Below are positions 9,239 through 23,738 of a stretch of DNA of 64,000 bases, piece after piece. Every line of letters begins with the position of its first letter. Position 1 is the stretch's first letter. The stretch spans positions 3,123,599-3,187,598 of the forward strand of contig CM051020.1 in NCBI GenBank assembly GCA_027704905.1. The letters run 5' to 3'. This DNA comes from Muraenolepis orangiensis (taxonomy: Eukaryota; Chordata; Actinopteri; Gadiformes; Muraenolepididae). A program made the position numbers and the translations under genes. A model generated the notes under the pieces. It did not search any database. It was given only the letters and a program-made list of their open reading frames with translations, and was not told the origin of the DNA.

Positions 9239-10572
9239 CTACAACTTGCGGTGAGGCTGCTGGGGCATGTAGCTACGTGGCTTCTGCTGTATGTAGCTAC
9301 GTGGCTTCTGCTGCATGTAGCTACGTGGCTTCTGCTGCATGTAGCTACGTGGCTTCTGCTGCATGTAGCTACGTGGCTTCTGCTGTTGAGGCTGCATGTA
9401 GCTACGTGGCCTCTGCTGTTGAGGCTGCATGTAGCTACGTGGCTTCTGCTGTTGAGGCTGCATGTAGCTACGTGGCTTCTGCTGTTGAGGCTGCTGGGGT
9501 ATTTGGCCAAGCGGCTGAAGCCACTGATCTATTTGCCCCAGCAGCTGGTAAAACGGATCAGAGTGTATCTGTTGAGGTTGCTGGGGCACGTTGCCAAGTA
9601 GCAGCTTTTGTTGTTGTGGTTGGGTCATACAGGGTGGTTGCAACCATGCAGCTATCTGCTCCAGCATGGCACATAGCTCGGGCCCCTGGCTAGAAGGCTG
9701 CTCGAACATGTTGCTAGGAGGCGGCTGCTCAAACATGTCGCTAGGAGGCTGTAGCTGCTGCTGCTCTACTTGGGGCTGCTGCTTTACTTCAGGCTGCTGC
9801 GGTTCTACTTCAGGCTGCGGCGGCACACAGTTGGGTGGTTGCAACCATGCAGTTATCTGCTCCAGCATGGCACATAGCTTGGGCCCCTGGCAAGAAGGCT
9901 GTTGGGGCTGCATCCACTGCTTGAAGAAGTTGCTAGGAGGCGGCTGCTCAAACATGTCGCTAGGAGGCTGTAGCTGCTCTACTTGGGGCTGCTGCCGTTG
10001 CTGCTTTACTTCAGGCTGCTGCTTTACTCGAGGCTGCTGCTTTACTTCAGGCTGCTGCTGTTCTACTTCAGGCTGCTGCTTTACTTGAGGCTGCTGCTGC
10101 TTGACCATGTTGCTAGGAGGCTGCTCCTGCTTTTCTTGAGGCTGCTGCTTGATCATGTAGCTGGGAGGCTCCTGCCCTTGTTGAAGCTCCTGCTGGGGCC
10201 AGTAGACAGGAGGCTGCTGCTGGTTGGAAATCCATTGCCTCCGTCTAATGGATTTCTGGGGCCCGAGGCTCGGCTGTTGGGGAGCCGACCCAGCGGAGGA
10301 CTTGTATATCGGGGTTTGGTCAAACTCTTGATATCCGAGCGTCCTGTAAGCTATTCAGCACACATGTTAGGACAAAATGCCTTATTAAGGTCATAGTTCA
10401 AGATTAAACTTACCATTTATTTGGCATCCCCCAACAAGTAGTAGAAACAATTGCAGTACCCTAGAAAAGAAACACCTGCCGTTAAATTGCATCCACCATG
10501 ATAACTGCTGACGGCGGAGTAGAGTTCAAAACAAACAAATTACCTTATTAGAAAACGCACAGCAGCAGCCAT
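9239..10572 (-). CDS. PQ-2: secreted Gln/Pro-rich repeat protein, 395 aa
   Basis: Exons are 10544-10572, 10414-10460 and 9239-10350 (1188 nt in total, in frame). The signal peptide exons are the same as in PQ-1. The repeat exon reads AYRTLGYQEFDQTPIYKSS, RRRQWISNQQQPPVYWPQQ, alternating QPEVKQQPRVKQQ tracts, and then two copies of the Cys module. These are KLCAMLEQITAWLQPPNC, and ELCAMLEQIAAWLQPPC linked by Gln-rich sequence, so this copy has an internal duplication of that module. LLGQIDQWLQPLGQIPQQ and eight PRSYM repeats follow, ending PHRKL. The upstream TATA-like and CCAAT sequences are as in PQ-1. The function is unknown, and the secreted location is supported by the leader. Confidence 0.8.
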
Positions 10573-10980
10573 GGCTGAGGACGGATACAGCGATGACGCC
10601 GAAGCAGCAGCTACAATTCTTGTGAAATGAGAACTGTGTTAACACAGTCATCAATCATGTCTGCTCAGCTGCTGAGGGTTCTTTTTAAAAGGTTTTGTTC
10701 GTCCAATCAACTTCTTCTCTGTCACTGATTGGTTTGAAACAAGGTGCAACTCAATCCTAATCCCTGTTCCTAATTGGTTGGCAGAGCTGACTGGAGTTCC
10801 ATCCACCTCATTTCCCCCAGTTATCCGGGCGCTGTCATTTAGCAAATTCTGATTTAATTTCTGGTAAAAACCTGGGGATATGGGATATTGTAGTGGAGAA
10901 ATAAATCTGTTAAATAAAACTGTTTTGTTCCGAGGCTGACGTTTGATGAAATGTGTCATTTAACATTCTCCATTCAACAG

Positions 10981-12369
10981 GTAGCTGCAGCCGCCCAAGT
11001 CAACCTGATTCATCCCTCAAAGTGCAAGCTCAGTTCTAGGTACAACGGACGGCAGTTATCTATCCGTAGTCTGTTGACGGTATCTTCCATTATCACCGTC
11101 TCTGTGAGACAAAGCTATTGGCGCTAATGATGTCAACTGTTCTGTGTCCTGCGTCTCCAGGCCGCGGTTGTCCGCTTCTGCCCACTACCCACAATCCCCC
11201 CTGGGGGAGTCCCTGTCCCTCCTCACCCACAGCAAGAGGCCCTCGGGGGGCGGTCCTCCTCCCAGGCCCAAGCGCAACAAAGTGGAGACGTGCCAGGAGG
11301 AGGCTGAGGAAGACCTCACGTTAGTGGCCCCTGAGGCCGCCTCACCAGACGGTCCACATGCAACACCGCCAGCCCACCGACTGACCAAGGTGATGTTCAG
11401 TCCCAGTCAACATTGCTTTAGCCATGCATGTACTGTACATGTTAGAAGGAATACGATCGAGAGGAAGTCTCAGAATAATCTACTGATTGTCATCTGTAAA
11501 TGAAAGGGCGAACATATATATTCACATTTATTGGTCACATGGTACACACACAGTGAAATTAGTTTGTATATACAGCTGCCCGGGAGCAGTGTAGAGGGGT
11601 CTGGTGCCTTGCTCAAGGGCACCTCGGCAGTGCCCAGGAGGCGAACCGGCACCTTTTTCCCCAAGTACCAGTTCTCACTCCGTACCTGGGCCGCTTCGGG
11701 GACTTGACCCGGCGAACCTCCAGTTCCCAAACCAAGTCCCACAGACTGAGCTACTGCTCCGCCCCTACACATAAGGGGAGGATAAGGTTCATGTTTTTAC
11801 ATTAACCAAGTGGTCGATTACAGTTTAAAAAAGATAGCTGATTTATTGATTTACCAACAGAGCGCAATGTAGTACATTTGGTAAATACCTGGAACCGTGC
11901 TAAAACAATGACTAAAACATCATTCTACGGAACATATCTGTTTGCTTTGCTTTGTTTCATAACCTCACATGTAATGCAAATGATCACATGTGATATACTA
12001 TTAGGTCATATTTGTGATGCATGCATAACATACGTTTCATTGTTGTGTAACACAATAGGCAGGGCTGTATAGTGGAACTCCAAGTGACAAGGGCACGAGA
12101 CCTGCGGCCAGCCACCAGCTAGCCAGCCACCAGCTAGCCAGCAGGGCTAATCAAGATGTGACCACCGGCATACCTTCCCCAGACCACGGTGAGCTGTCCC
12201 CCGCCGCCTTCACCCCCCAAACCACAGTGACAGAATAGTTAATGGGGCTGTGTGATGGTCATTTGTTCCCCCCCCAGCTGAAATACAGCCCACCGTGGAG
12301 CCTTTGTGGAGCATGGATCCTGCGTTGGCGCTCTCCATGTATTACACACAGCCCATGGCCGCTGTCAAG
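10981..12369 (+). pseudogene. rbbp8: Partial rbbp8 copy in unit 2: middle exons 1-4
   Basis: Exons are 10981-11039, 11161-11389, 12059-12188 and 12278-12369, with the same splice signals and phases as the unit 1 copy. The third exon has only two SHQLA repeats. The acidic fifth exon is missing: sequence homology stops at about 12575 in a microsatellite. The candidate leading exon is also deleted at about 10905-10920. Downstream on the same strand lie the Sae2-like exon (15863-16004) and last exon (17706-17803), so this unit retains the best approximation of a gene 3' end. The exons encoding the region just before the Sae2-like domain, including its expected zinc-ligand cysteines, were not found. 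Confidence 0.7.
11503..11768 (-). mobile_element. tRNA-derived SINE (unit 2 copy)
   Basis: Same element and same intron position as 4200-4455, duplicated with the unit. Confidence 0.65.
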
Positions 12370-12574
12370 GTACAATGGACTACAAAACTCATTCATTGAT
12401 TTGGTCCCATGCTGCCCTCTAGTGGACGGCCCTATGGCAGTACCGAATGAAATGAGCTATTGTACAGTGTACTAGGCATGCGCTGTAGACCATGAGGTAG
12501 ACGCCAGGTGGAAATATGAGTCAATACATGTCTATATGAAATAATAATAATACATTTGATTTATATAGCGCATT

Positions 12575-12773
12575 TATATATATACATTTAGATTTCATTT
12601 AGAGTTAATTTAGTTATATTTAGTTTATACTAGTTTAGTTTAGTTTAGTTTGTTGTTATATATATATATATATACGTATATACGTATATATATATATATA
12701 TATATATACGTGTATATATACGTATATACATATATATATACACATATATATACATATACATATATATATACAC

Positions 12774-12865
<92 letters not shown>

Positions 12866-12877
12866 GTATATATATAC
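12575..12877. repeat. TA / TACG / CATA microsatellite
   Basis: About 300 bp of (ta)n interrupted by tacgta and acacat units. All frames are open as Tyr-Ile runs, which is not coding. It sits at the breakpoint between unit 2 and the inverted segment. Confidence 0.95.
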
Positions 12878-13682
12878 AGCAGTGGTGAAGCGTCAGGGCC
12901 TTCAAGGTATTCAGAGAAGACCCTGGAACTCTCAGATGAAACCAAAAAATCGAATTAATTGTATTAATAAAATTGTCGTATAATTTCTACTCGGTGGAAT
13001 AAGAATCTTTCTCAGAGGTCCGGATACTAAGTTCAAGGTGTTTATTGAACAAAGCATCAAATTCATCAGTTGCAACGAGATGGAGCCTGCCGTGCCAATT
13101 CGCAGAACTGGCGACGCGCTCCTTTACCCAACATGATATAGACAATAGCATCATAGAACAACCACTACTCCTAGTGGTCAAAGTAACAAACATCAACTTA
13201 ATACTATTGGTCTGAGAGGTACAACCAGCACTCTGGTTGGTCACGGTGTCTTCCTCGGTGTCTTCATCGTCACGTCACAAGTTTATGGCTCAAACCCCCA
13301 AGGGGGTCGTATTTGGCTTGCACAACATTCTGTAGGATACCGTTGAAAACCAGCCTAAAGGCACCATTACAAGGGACTGAAGGCACACCAACACCTACAC
13401 ATCTGGAACTGCTTAACACATCTCTATGTCCTAGTGGGCCTTGGGGTCCACCAGCAGATTATGCTGTAGCCACCTACTGCAATGTATAGAGGATCCAAAG
13501 ACAGTGTTTTAGATTATAATAAGGGTATAAAAATACACTACATATTGTAATACAATTTAATAACATTTAATAAAATTTAAATAAAATGAATAAATGAGAA
13601 TCGTATCTGTGTTATATTACAGTGTTACGTTGATTTGTTTGTCTTTCTCGGTCCATGCACGACGCATTTGAGTGGTTTTGTG
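12878..13682 (-). other. Inverted copy of the unit 1 segment 5693-5912
   Basis: 12878-12973 and 13548-13682 are the reverse complement of about 5693-5912, including ttcaaggtattcagagaaga and ttgtttgtctttctcggtcc. They are separated by a solo LTR. This marks an inversion breakpoint next to the microsatellite. Confidence 0.7.
12974..13542 (-). mobile_element. Solo LTR
   Basis: A 569-bp insertion relative to the paralogous segment. On the minus strand it begins TGTAGTG and ends ATACGACA, and carries AATAAA in a ttcaataaacaccttg context near its 3' end. The flanking duplication is imperfect. No internal region is present. Confidence 0.6.
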
Positions 13683-13963
13683 TTGGAAAAACAATGCAAC
13701 CAATCAGATATGTTTCTGGGTTGCTGGGAAGAATATCCTTCAACCAAAGTATTCCCGCTGACATTGGCCCTTAGACTGAATGAGAGCGTACGTTTGGATT
13801 GACAATTTGATCAACCAATCATATCGTGATTTGTAGCCAATGGGCGTATTCTTTTAGATTTCCCCGCAGCTCAATAGGGAGCTAGAAGGTGCAAGGTGGT
13901 GGCTGGCGCGAGAGTGGATCTAGCGTAGTGTTACGTTTTCTACGTTGTTTTTTTTACGTCAAA

Positions 13964-14130
13964 ATGGCAACAGGTGAAGATGATGTCGTTGCGGATTTAT
14001 TGTCTGAACCATTTTCAAGACGACCATTTAATGTTAAGATGGACATTATTAAAAAAGGCCGTCCAACACCTGACAATCTGGAGCTGACTCAAGTACTTAA
14101 AGCAGGCTATGTTCGGGACCCCGAGGGGGG
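13964..14130 (+). pseudogene. N-terminal exon of a ZMYM/TTF-type hAT transposase
   Basis: The frame MATGEDDVVADLLSEPFSRR is followed by NVKMDIIKKGRPTP and LTQVLKAGYVR. This resembles the KPFSxxxFxEKLxIxxxGRPTP start of TTF-zinc-finger/hAT-dimerisation proteins (ZMYM1-like). The frame ends at about 14144 after a poly-G tract. No TTF finger or DDE core follows, so it is a remnant. Confidence 0.5.
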
Positions 14131-14289
14131 GGGGGTCGCGAGATGATTTCAGAATCCTCTTGATGTGACCATGAGGTTTTTATTGTTAATAATAACGTGT
14201 GCATAGATATTTTTATATATGGGTGACGAATAAAGGAATTTTGATTCCGACAGATTCACGACATTTACATTGGGATCATGGCGACTCAG

Positions 14290-14540
14290 ACTCTTGCCTC
14301 TTCCATGAGGCAAGAGTCCATGAAATAACCACGAGGTCCACAATTTACCACAATTTACCACGTGTGCTACCAATGCCTACAGTATCACAAAGAACCACAT
14401 CTACCATGAAATAACTACGAGGTCCACAAAGGGCTCCAATTTATCAACATGCTACCAAGGCCTACAGTATCACAAAGAACCACATCTACCATGAAATAAC
14501 CACGAGGTCCACAAAGGGCCCCAATTTACCAACATATAAC
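14290..14540. repeat. Tandem repeat, period roughly 85-95 bp
   Basis: Repeated blocks contain atgaaataaccacgaggtcc and tatcacaaagaaccacatct, with two to three copies. Confidence 0.7.
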
Positions 14541-14579
14541 ATGTGTTCTTTAGTATCTTCCAAGGCACGCTTATGGTAC

Positions 14580-14880
14580 GCTTAGAACGGTAACTTACTT
14601 ATTTTGATTAGATTTGATGATACTTTTATGATACTTAAAGTGGTAACTTACTGATTTTTATTCGATTTTTTGATTTTCTTGTACTCTTAAAGTGGTAACT
14701 TACTTATTTTTTTTTATTAGATTTGATTTTCTGATTTTCTTATACTCTTAAAGTGGTAACTTACTTTTTTTTTATTAGATTTGATTTTCTGATTTTCTTA
14801 TACTCTTAAAGTGGTGACTTACTTATTTTTTATTAGATTTGATTTTCTGATTTTCTTGTACTCTTAAAGTGGTACATTCA
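14580..14880. repeat. Tandem AT-rich repeat, period roughly 65 bp
   Basis: Four to five degenerate copies of cttaaagtggtaacttactt followed by attagatttgattttctg. Confidence 0.8.
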
Positions 14881-14996
14881 CTCTTAATTTTTAGCGGACA
14901 TGTGAATTACTCTATTCCATCCAATAAACCCCAAAATAGGTCCTTTTCGATTTGGTCAACTGTTAACCATAGCCTTAATCATAGTCAATAAAAGAA

Positions 14997-15034
14997 GGGG
15001 GGGGGTGGATGGGGGGTGGAGGGGGGGGGGGGGG
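14997..15034 (+). repeat. G-rich tract
   Basis: A run of G blocks separated by tgga / tgg, able in principle to form a G-quadruplex. It lies at the inner edge of the partial hAT copy. Confidence 0.7.
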
Positions 15035-15599
15035 TAAATGCTGATCCGTGCATTAATAGCAACAGCACAGACGTAGGCCTATTATAAAGAGAACATCTGT
15101 TGCACACGGGGTGGTGCCACAGGTCTACATTTACATGAAACGTCCCGATGGATCATGTTCATGTCAACAGATTGCCCGAGCATGTATGGGCTACGCAAAC
15201 TTCAATCAACTTGATAATAAATAATCCACGGACCACCAATGTAACGTTTGACTGTTGACATGTCGCTTGAACGATCGACATGTCAGCAGCAGCAACAATG
15301 GCTGGTAAACATGCAGCGCTAACTAAACCAGCTTGTGAGTGAGTGGCTAGTGGGTGGAGCTGCGGGCAGCGTGCAAGCAGGCCACACTTTTTTCATGAAT
15401 CATAAACTCTAAATATAATTGTATTTCACTTATTTTACACCTTTGAAAAAAAAAACATGCCCAAAATGGAATTTATTTGGTTATCATATCAGTATTTTAG
15501 AGAGCTCCCCCCAAATTTCACAAACCATGTTCCCAGGGGAGCTCATGTCACCACTAGGGGAGCTATAGCTCCCCCTGCTCCCCTCCAGTTCGCACCCTG
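15035..15599 (-). mobile_element. Partial nonautonomous hAT element
   Basis: The reverse complement of parts of the complete element at 24336-25209. It ends at 15599 with the cagggtgcgaactgg terminus on the minus strand. The central hairpin is mostly missing and the other terminus is not seen. Confidence 0.7.
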
Positions 15600-15698
15600 T
15601 ATATGTATGTATACATATATATATATATGTGTATATATATGTATATATATATGTATATATATGTGTATGTATATATATGTGTATATATATATATATAC

Positions 15699-15738
<40 letters not shown>

Positions 15739-15780
15739 ATATATATATATATACACGTGTATATATATACGTGTATCTGT
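15600..15780. repeat. TATG/TA microsatellite
   Basis: Alternating tatatg, tgtata and tacatg units directly at the hAT terminus. Open Tyr-Ile frames on both strands are artefacts. Confidence 0.95.
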
Positions 15781-15799
15781 ACCCCATATGTACCCCTGA

Positions 15800-17665
<1,866 letters not shown>

Positions 17666-17705
17666 AAAGTCATCATTTCAGTTAATTAGTGTCTTTTCCT
17701 CCCAG

Positions 17706-17803
17706 GTTATATAAGGGAAGAGACAAACCCACAAGGCCGCATGCGGAGAAGGCAGCCTCTGAATGCGTTGTTTTCTCCAAAGTGTAAAGAGAAGAACACC
17801 TAA
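17706..17803 (+). CDS. rbbp8: rbbp8 (CtIP) last exon
   Basis: Second copy of the terminal exon at 101-198. It follows the Sae2-like exon on the same strand with compatible phase, and ends in LFSPKCKEKNT and TAA at 17801-17803. A poly(A) signal follows at about 17925. Confidence 0.9.
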
Positions 17804-18214
17804 GAGAGAGAAGACATACTGCTGTGAATACATCCACTCTGCACTCTAATGGATTATGACGAACTATGGGAAAATGACAATCTCAATCTCTAGTGTCATT
17901 TTGCATTCGAAACCTTTGTGTTATAATAAAGGACTAATGACTGTTTTCTGAAAATACAAATGTATTTGCATAGATGTGAACGAAATATTGTAATAAACGG
18001 CAAACATTTTTGTTTTCAAATACACACAATAGTTTCCTGAAAGATGTAATATAAAAATGAAAGCATACACAAAGTGTTCTTGCCAATTATTTATATATTA
18101 ACATATACTATGGTACTGGGGTTTAGAAGAGATGTTATATGAACCATGCAGGGACCCCTCTGTTCCTTCTCAATGTGTTTTGCATGGGGGGGGCAGCATG
18201 TTAGGGGGGGGGGT

Positions 18215-18560
18215 ATACACCTTGCAGGATCCACCTATCAGATGTATCTTCTGGGATCCTGGGTGATTGGGACAACGTCAACTTTCACTGCTCCGCATCA
18301 GTCCTTCTGGAGGGCCTGGAGGGCCAGCAACAGCCCCCTGTAAGGCTACCCTCCACCAGGGCAGGAGGCCTCTCCCCCCCCCTGGAGCATGGGGCCATAG
18401 GCTGCTGAGCTGGCTGCTGGAGGTGCCACAGGACCTGGACTTTTCAGAGGAACATCCAGAGAATGAATATTGCAGTTCAACTACTGGGTACCTATTCTAT
18501 TATGACAGGGTAGGCTTATTTCGATTGTTATCACCATATGCAACAAGTACAATGTAAGGC
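18215..18560 (+). other. Duplicated exon-like segment (unit 3 copy)
   Basis: Same as 610-955, with the same C-run frameshift. Confidence 0.35.
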
Positions 18561-19640
18561 TGACTCCCCCATTCCCTCCCGCAATATGAATTTTCTACAA
18601 TTTAACACTACATGCTATACTTACTTACTTATAATATAATGATAAATATAAAGATGAGAATCTTTATAAAGAGGGGAATCACACGAGGGTGCCTCCGCCA
18701 CTAGCTGGCTCCACTCCACTAGAAGCAACGAAAACAGACTTAGTCAAAATAAATCAATAATCCAGTTCTAAGTCAAGATACACTAAATTCCAAAGCTAAA
18801 AGCAGAGCAGCTAAAAGCAAAGCACGAAACAAAGCTAAGCTAAGAGCGAAGCAATGTAGCAGCTGATTTCCACCTTGGATAAACACACTGCATTAGTTTC
18901 ATGCTAGAGTAATAAGCAGTTAATTTACCTCAGGTACTACTACTTACCACTCACCAATAACTAGACAGCACTAAGCAGGGGGGCAGAACCAACCAACATC
19001 CCTCCAGTTGGACAGGAGTTTCAGTTGACAGAAGACCAATACAACCCAGTGAGTAAATAGGAAATGCACATTAGGACTTTGAGTGGCTGATCAAAACATA
19101 AAACCTACTAAGTGACCTACCCTAGAGTCCAAGGAGGTGGCCATGTGGTAACAGGCAGGCAGCAATGATGAAGCAAGAGGGCTGCCATGAATCCCCCAAA
19201 TACCCCTGGGCTAATGATGCGGTTTGGTCTGGGGAGGAGCAGACCTACTTCTGTGGTGAGTTCAAGGCCTAGCAGAGTGGGAGGAAGTTACCTGAGCCCA
19301 ATATGTAATGTATATAAGATACACAAGCACACTTCAGCTTGCAGAGTGCATAGCCTCCATTCGTCCTCCAAAATAATTGTAAGAATATTGCTTGATAAAA
19401 CAAAAGTACTCGTGCATATGGACCAACACGTTAATTTAGTTTGAACATGTTTTGAAGTCTATCAAAACTAATGGTTGTCGTTCTCTGCAGTTAACTACAT
19501 ACTGTGGTAGTTTCCCCCCCTTAAAATGCATGAGGAAATGACCATAGTCTAAATATTCCATACAAAAATAAATGAAGCAAGATAAGCTGGTAGCACACAC
19601 ACTGGTCAATTAAAGAGACGGAATTTAATTGAGATCATTT
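18561..19640. other. Intergenic block downstream of PQ-3
   Basis: Unit 3 copy of 956-2040. No gene is seen. Confidence 0.5.
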
Positions 19641-19716
19641 TATTAGGTTTCTGTAGACATGAAAACGACTCCACATGCTTCAATTAACCAAACGTACTCA
19701 ATCAAATCCAGGCAAG

Positions 19717-20721
19717 CTACAACTTGCGGTGAGGCTGCTGGGGCATGTAGCTACGTGGCTTCTGCTGCATGTAGCTACGTGGCTTCTGCTGCTGAGGCTG
19801 TATGTAGCTACGTGGCTTCTGAGGCTGTATGTAGCTACGTGGCCTCTGCATGTAGCTACGTGGCCTCTGCATGTAGCTACGTGGCTTCTGTTGTTGAGGC
19901 TGCTTCAGACATGGCTTCTGCTGTTGGGGTATTTGGCCAAGCTGCTGAATCCACTGATCTATTTGCCACAGCAGCTGGTAAAACTGCTGGAGCAGTTGTG
20001 GCGATTGGGTCACACAGTTGGGTGGTTGCAACCATGCAGCTATCTGCTCCAGCATGGCACATAGCTTGGGCCCCTGGCTAGAAGGCTGTTGGGGCTGCAT
20101 CCACTGCTCGAACATGTTGCTAGGAGGCGGCTGGTCAAACACGTCGCTAGGAGGCTGTAGCTGCTGCTGCTCTACTTGAGGCTGCTGCTGTTGCTTTACT
20201 TGAGGCTGCTGCTGCTGCTTTACTTGAGGCTGCTGCTGCTGCTGCTCTACTTCAGGCTGCTGCTGCTGCTTTCCTCGAGGCTGCTGCTGTTGCTGCTTTT
20301 CTTGAGGCTGCTGCTTGACCATGTAGCTGGGAGGCTGCAGATTTTGTTGCAACTGCTGGGCCATGTTTCCAGGAGGCTCCTGCCCTTGTTGAAGCTGCTG
20401 CTGGGGCCCGAGGCTCGGCTGTTGGGGAGCCGACCCAGCAGACGACTTGTATATCGGGGTTTGGTCAAACTCTTGATATCCGAGCGTCCTGTAAGCTATT
20501 CAGCACACATGTTAGCACAGGTTAGTACAAAATGATGCCTTAAGGTCATAGTTCAAGATTAAACTTACCATTTATTTGGCATCCCCCAACAAGTAGTAGA
20601 AACAATTGCAGTACCCTAGAAAAGAAAGGCGCCGTTAAATGGCATCCATCATGATAACTACTGACGGCGGAGTAGAGTTCAAAACAAACTACCTTATTAG
20701 AAAACGCACAGCAGCAGCCAT
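19717..20721 (-). CDS. PQ-3: secreted Gln/Pro-rich repeat protein, 284 aa
   Basis: Exons are 20693-20721, 20569-20615 and 19717-20495 (855 nt, in frame). It is a near-identical paralogue of PQ-1. The only clear protein difference is one extra 7-residue RPRSYMQ repeat (21 nt) near the C-terminus. The leader, Cys module CAMLEQIAAWLQPPNC and amphipathic FYQLLWQIDQWIQQLGQIP are unchanged. Promoter elements are copied as well. The unit-length in-frame change suggests replication slippage in a constrained repeat. Confidence 0.8.
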
Positions 20722-21280
20722 GGCTGAGGACGGACACAGCGATGACGCCGAAGCAGCAGCTACAATTCTTGTGAAATGAGAACTGTGTTAACACTCATCA
20801 ATCATGTCTGCTCAGCTGCTGAGGGTTCTTTTTAAAAGGTTCTGTTCATCCAATCAACTTCGTCTCTGTCACTGATTGGTTTGAAACAAGGTGCAACTCA
20901 ATCCTAATCCCTGTTCCTAATTGGTTGGCAGAGCTGACTGGAGTTCCATCCACCTCATTTCCCCCAGTTATCCGGGCGCTGTCATTTAGCAAATTCTGAT
21001 TTAATTTCCGGTAAAAACCTGGGGATATGGGATATTGTAGTGGAGAAATTGTACACTTATTTTACATCATTCTCATGTACACCTTGTTGTTGTGAGTTAA
21101 ACTCCTTTTGAGAAAAAAAGCATTATTTACTTTGACCGCCACCTTGAAGAAGTGATAACGGAAACCTGCGCACTGGAACTCCCTGCACGGCAGGTAAGCT
21201 ACAGTTCAAATACACCAAACTGTTTTGTTCCTAGGCTGACGTTTGATGAAATGTGTCATTTAACATTCTCCATTCAACAG

Positions 21281-23738
21281 GTAGCTGCAGCTGCCCAAGT
21301 CAACCTGATTCATCCCTCAAAGTGCAAGCTCAGTTCAAGGTACAACGGACGGCAGTTATCTATCCGTAGTCTGTTGACGGTATCTTCCATTATGACCGTC
21401 TCTGTGAGACAAAGCTATTGACGCTAATGATGTCAACTGTTCTGTGTCCTGCGTCTCCAGGCCGCGGTTGTCCGCTTCTGCCCACTACCCACAATCCCCC
21501 CTGGGGGAGTCCCTGTCCCTCCTCACCCACAGCAAGAGGCCCTCGGGGGGCGGTCCTCCTCCCAGGCCCAAGCGCAACAAAGTGGAGACGTGCCAGGAGG
21601 AGGCTGAGGAAGACCTCACGTTAGTGGCCCCTGAGGCCGCCTCCCCAGACGGTCCACATGCAACACCGCCAGCCCACCGACTGACCAAGGTGATGTTCAG
21701 TCCCAGTCAACATTGCTTTAGCCATGCATGTACTGTACATGTTAGAAGGAATACGATCGAGAGGAAGTCTCAGAATAATCTACTGATTGTCATCTGTAAA
21801 TGAAAGGGCGAACATATATATTCACATTTATTGGTCACATGGTACACACACAGTGAAATTAGTTTGTATATACAGCTGCCCGGGAGCAGTGTAGAGGGGT
21901 CTGGTGCCTTGCTCAAGGGCACCTCGGCAGTGCCCAGGAGGCGAACCGGCACCTTTTTCCCCAAGTACCAGTTCTCACTCCGTACCTGGGCCGCTTCGGG
22001 GACTTGACCCGGCGAACCTCCAGTTCCCAAACCAAGTCCCACAGACTGAGCTACTGCTCCGCCCCTACACATAAGGGGAGGATAAGGTTCATGTTTTTAC
22101 ATTAACCAAGGGGTCGATTACAGTTTAAAAAAGATAGCTGATTTATTGATTTACCAACAGAGCGCAATGTAGTACATTTGGTAAATACCTGGAACCGTGC
22201 TAAAACAATGACTAAAACATCATTCTACGGAACATATCTGTTTGCTTTGCTTTGTTTCATAACCTCACATGTAATGCAAATGATCACATGTGATATACTA
22301 TTAGGTCATATTTGTGATGCATGCATAACATACGTTTCATTGTTGTGTAACACAATAGGCAGGGCTGTATAGTGGAACTCCAAGTGACAAGGGCACGAGA
22401 CCTGCGGCCAGCCACCAGCTGGCCAGCCACCAGCTGGCCAGCCACCAGCTGGCCAGCCACCAGCTGGCCAGCCACCAGCTGGCCAGCCACCAGCTAGCCA
22501 GCAGGGCTAATCAAGATGTGACCACCGGCATACCTTCCCCAGACCACGGTGAGCTGTCCCCCGCCGCCTTCACCCCCCAAACCACAGTGACAGAATAGTT
22601 AATGGGGCTGTGTGATGGTCATTTGTTTCCCCCCCAGCTGAAATACAGCCCACCGTGGAGCCTTTGTGGAGCATGGATCCTGCGTTGGCGCTCTCCATGT
22701 ATTACACACAGCCCATGGCCGCTGTCAAGGTACAATGGACTACAAAACTCATTCATTGATTTGGTCCCATGCTGCCCTCTAGTGGACGGCCCTATGGCAG
22801 TTTATTGTACAGTGTACTAGGCATGGCTGTAGACCATGAGGTAGACGCCAGGTGGAAATATGAGTCAATACATGTCTATATGAAATAATAATACATTTGA
22901 TTTATATAGCGCATTTAAAGGTACTCAAAGATGCTTTACAAAAACATAGTGATGTACAAACATGCACGGACAACTGGAAGACTCCTAACTCAAACCACTC
23001 AACAAATCTAAAACTAACAAAGGTTTTGGAGAAAGCGGTTTTGAAAGGAAACATGACGACCAAAGTAACACATGTAAATGTGCAAAAGTATTTCTTAGTC
23101 TTAACGCTTAGGACTTACGACGATATGCATCCGTCACTCTACAGTTTGTGTCCAAATGTTGATTTGAAAACCACATGTGCAGAAAAATGTGACAAATCCA
23201 GTGGGAGACCTCTGGACAGCAGGGGCGAAGCGTGTCCGTCACAACTGGACCTTCTGTAGACCAGGGGTTCCCCAACTGTTCAGCCCGCGACCCCCAACAT
23301 AACAGAACCACTCAAATGCGTCGTGCATGGACCGAGAAAGACAACCAAATCAACGTAACACTGTAATATAACAGATACCATTCTCATTGATTCATTTTAT
23401 TTAAATTTTATTAAATTGTATTACATTTTATTAATACAATTAATTCGATTTTTTTTGTTTCATCTGAGAGTTCCAGGGTCTTCTCTGAATACCTTGAAGG
23501 CCCTGACGCTTCACCACTGCTGTACAGTAGGGTTCAAAAGGGCCAAACACCAGTTAGATTTTTACACCGGAAGAGCCGGCCAGTCAGCGCGAGGCTGCTG
23601 ACCCAGACTGCACCTTCGTGAGTCACAGCCTTCTCCAAGGTCAAGCACCCTGTAACCAAGACAACAAGGAAGACTACAATGATGATGATGAGGAGGGAGA
23701 AGATGCTGAAGATGAGGAAGAAGAAGCCATTCCATTGA
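21281..23738 (+). pseudogene. rbbp8: Partial rbbp8 copy in unit 3: middle exons 1-5
   Basis: Exons are 21281-21339, 21461-21689, 22359-22548, 22638-22729 and about 23594-23738. The structure is identical to the unit 1 copy. The VNTR exon has six SHQLA repeats, mostly with ctg instead of cta for Leu, a synonymous change. No Sae2-like exon follows before the LTR element and the gap. The candidate leading exon ends at the donor at 21193. Confidence 0.7.
21803..22068 (-). mobile_element. tRNA-derived SINE (unit 3 copy)
   Basis: Same as 4200-4455. Confidence 0.65.

Noticed and set aside
12640..12958. Tyr-Ile repeat ORFs on both strands
   Set aside because: Products of a TA/CATA microsatellite.
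12987..13244. 85-codon minus-strand ORF
   Set aside because: Lies wholly inside a solo LTR (12974-13542) and has no domain.
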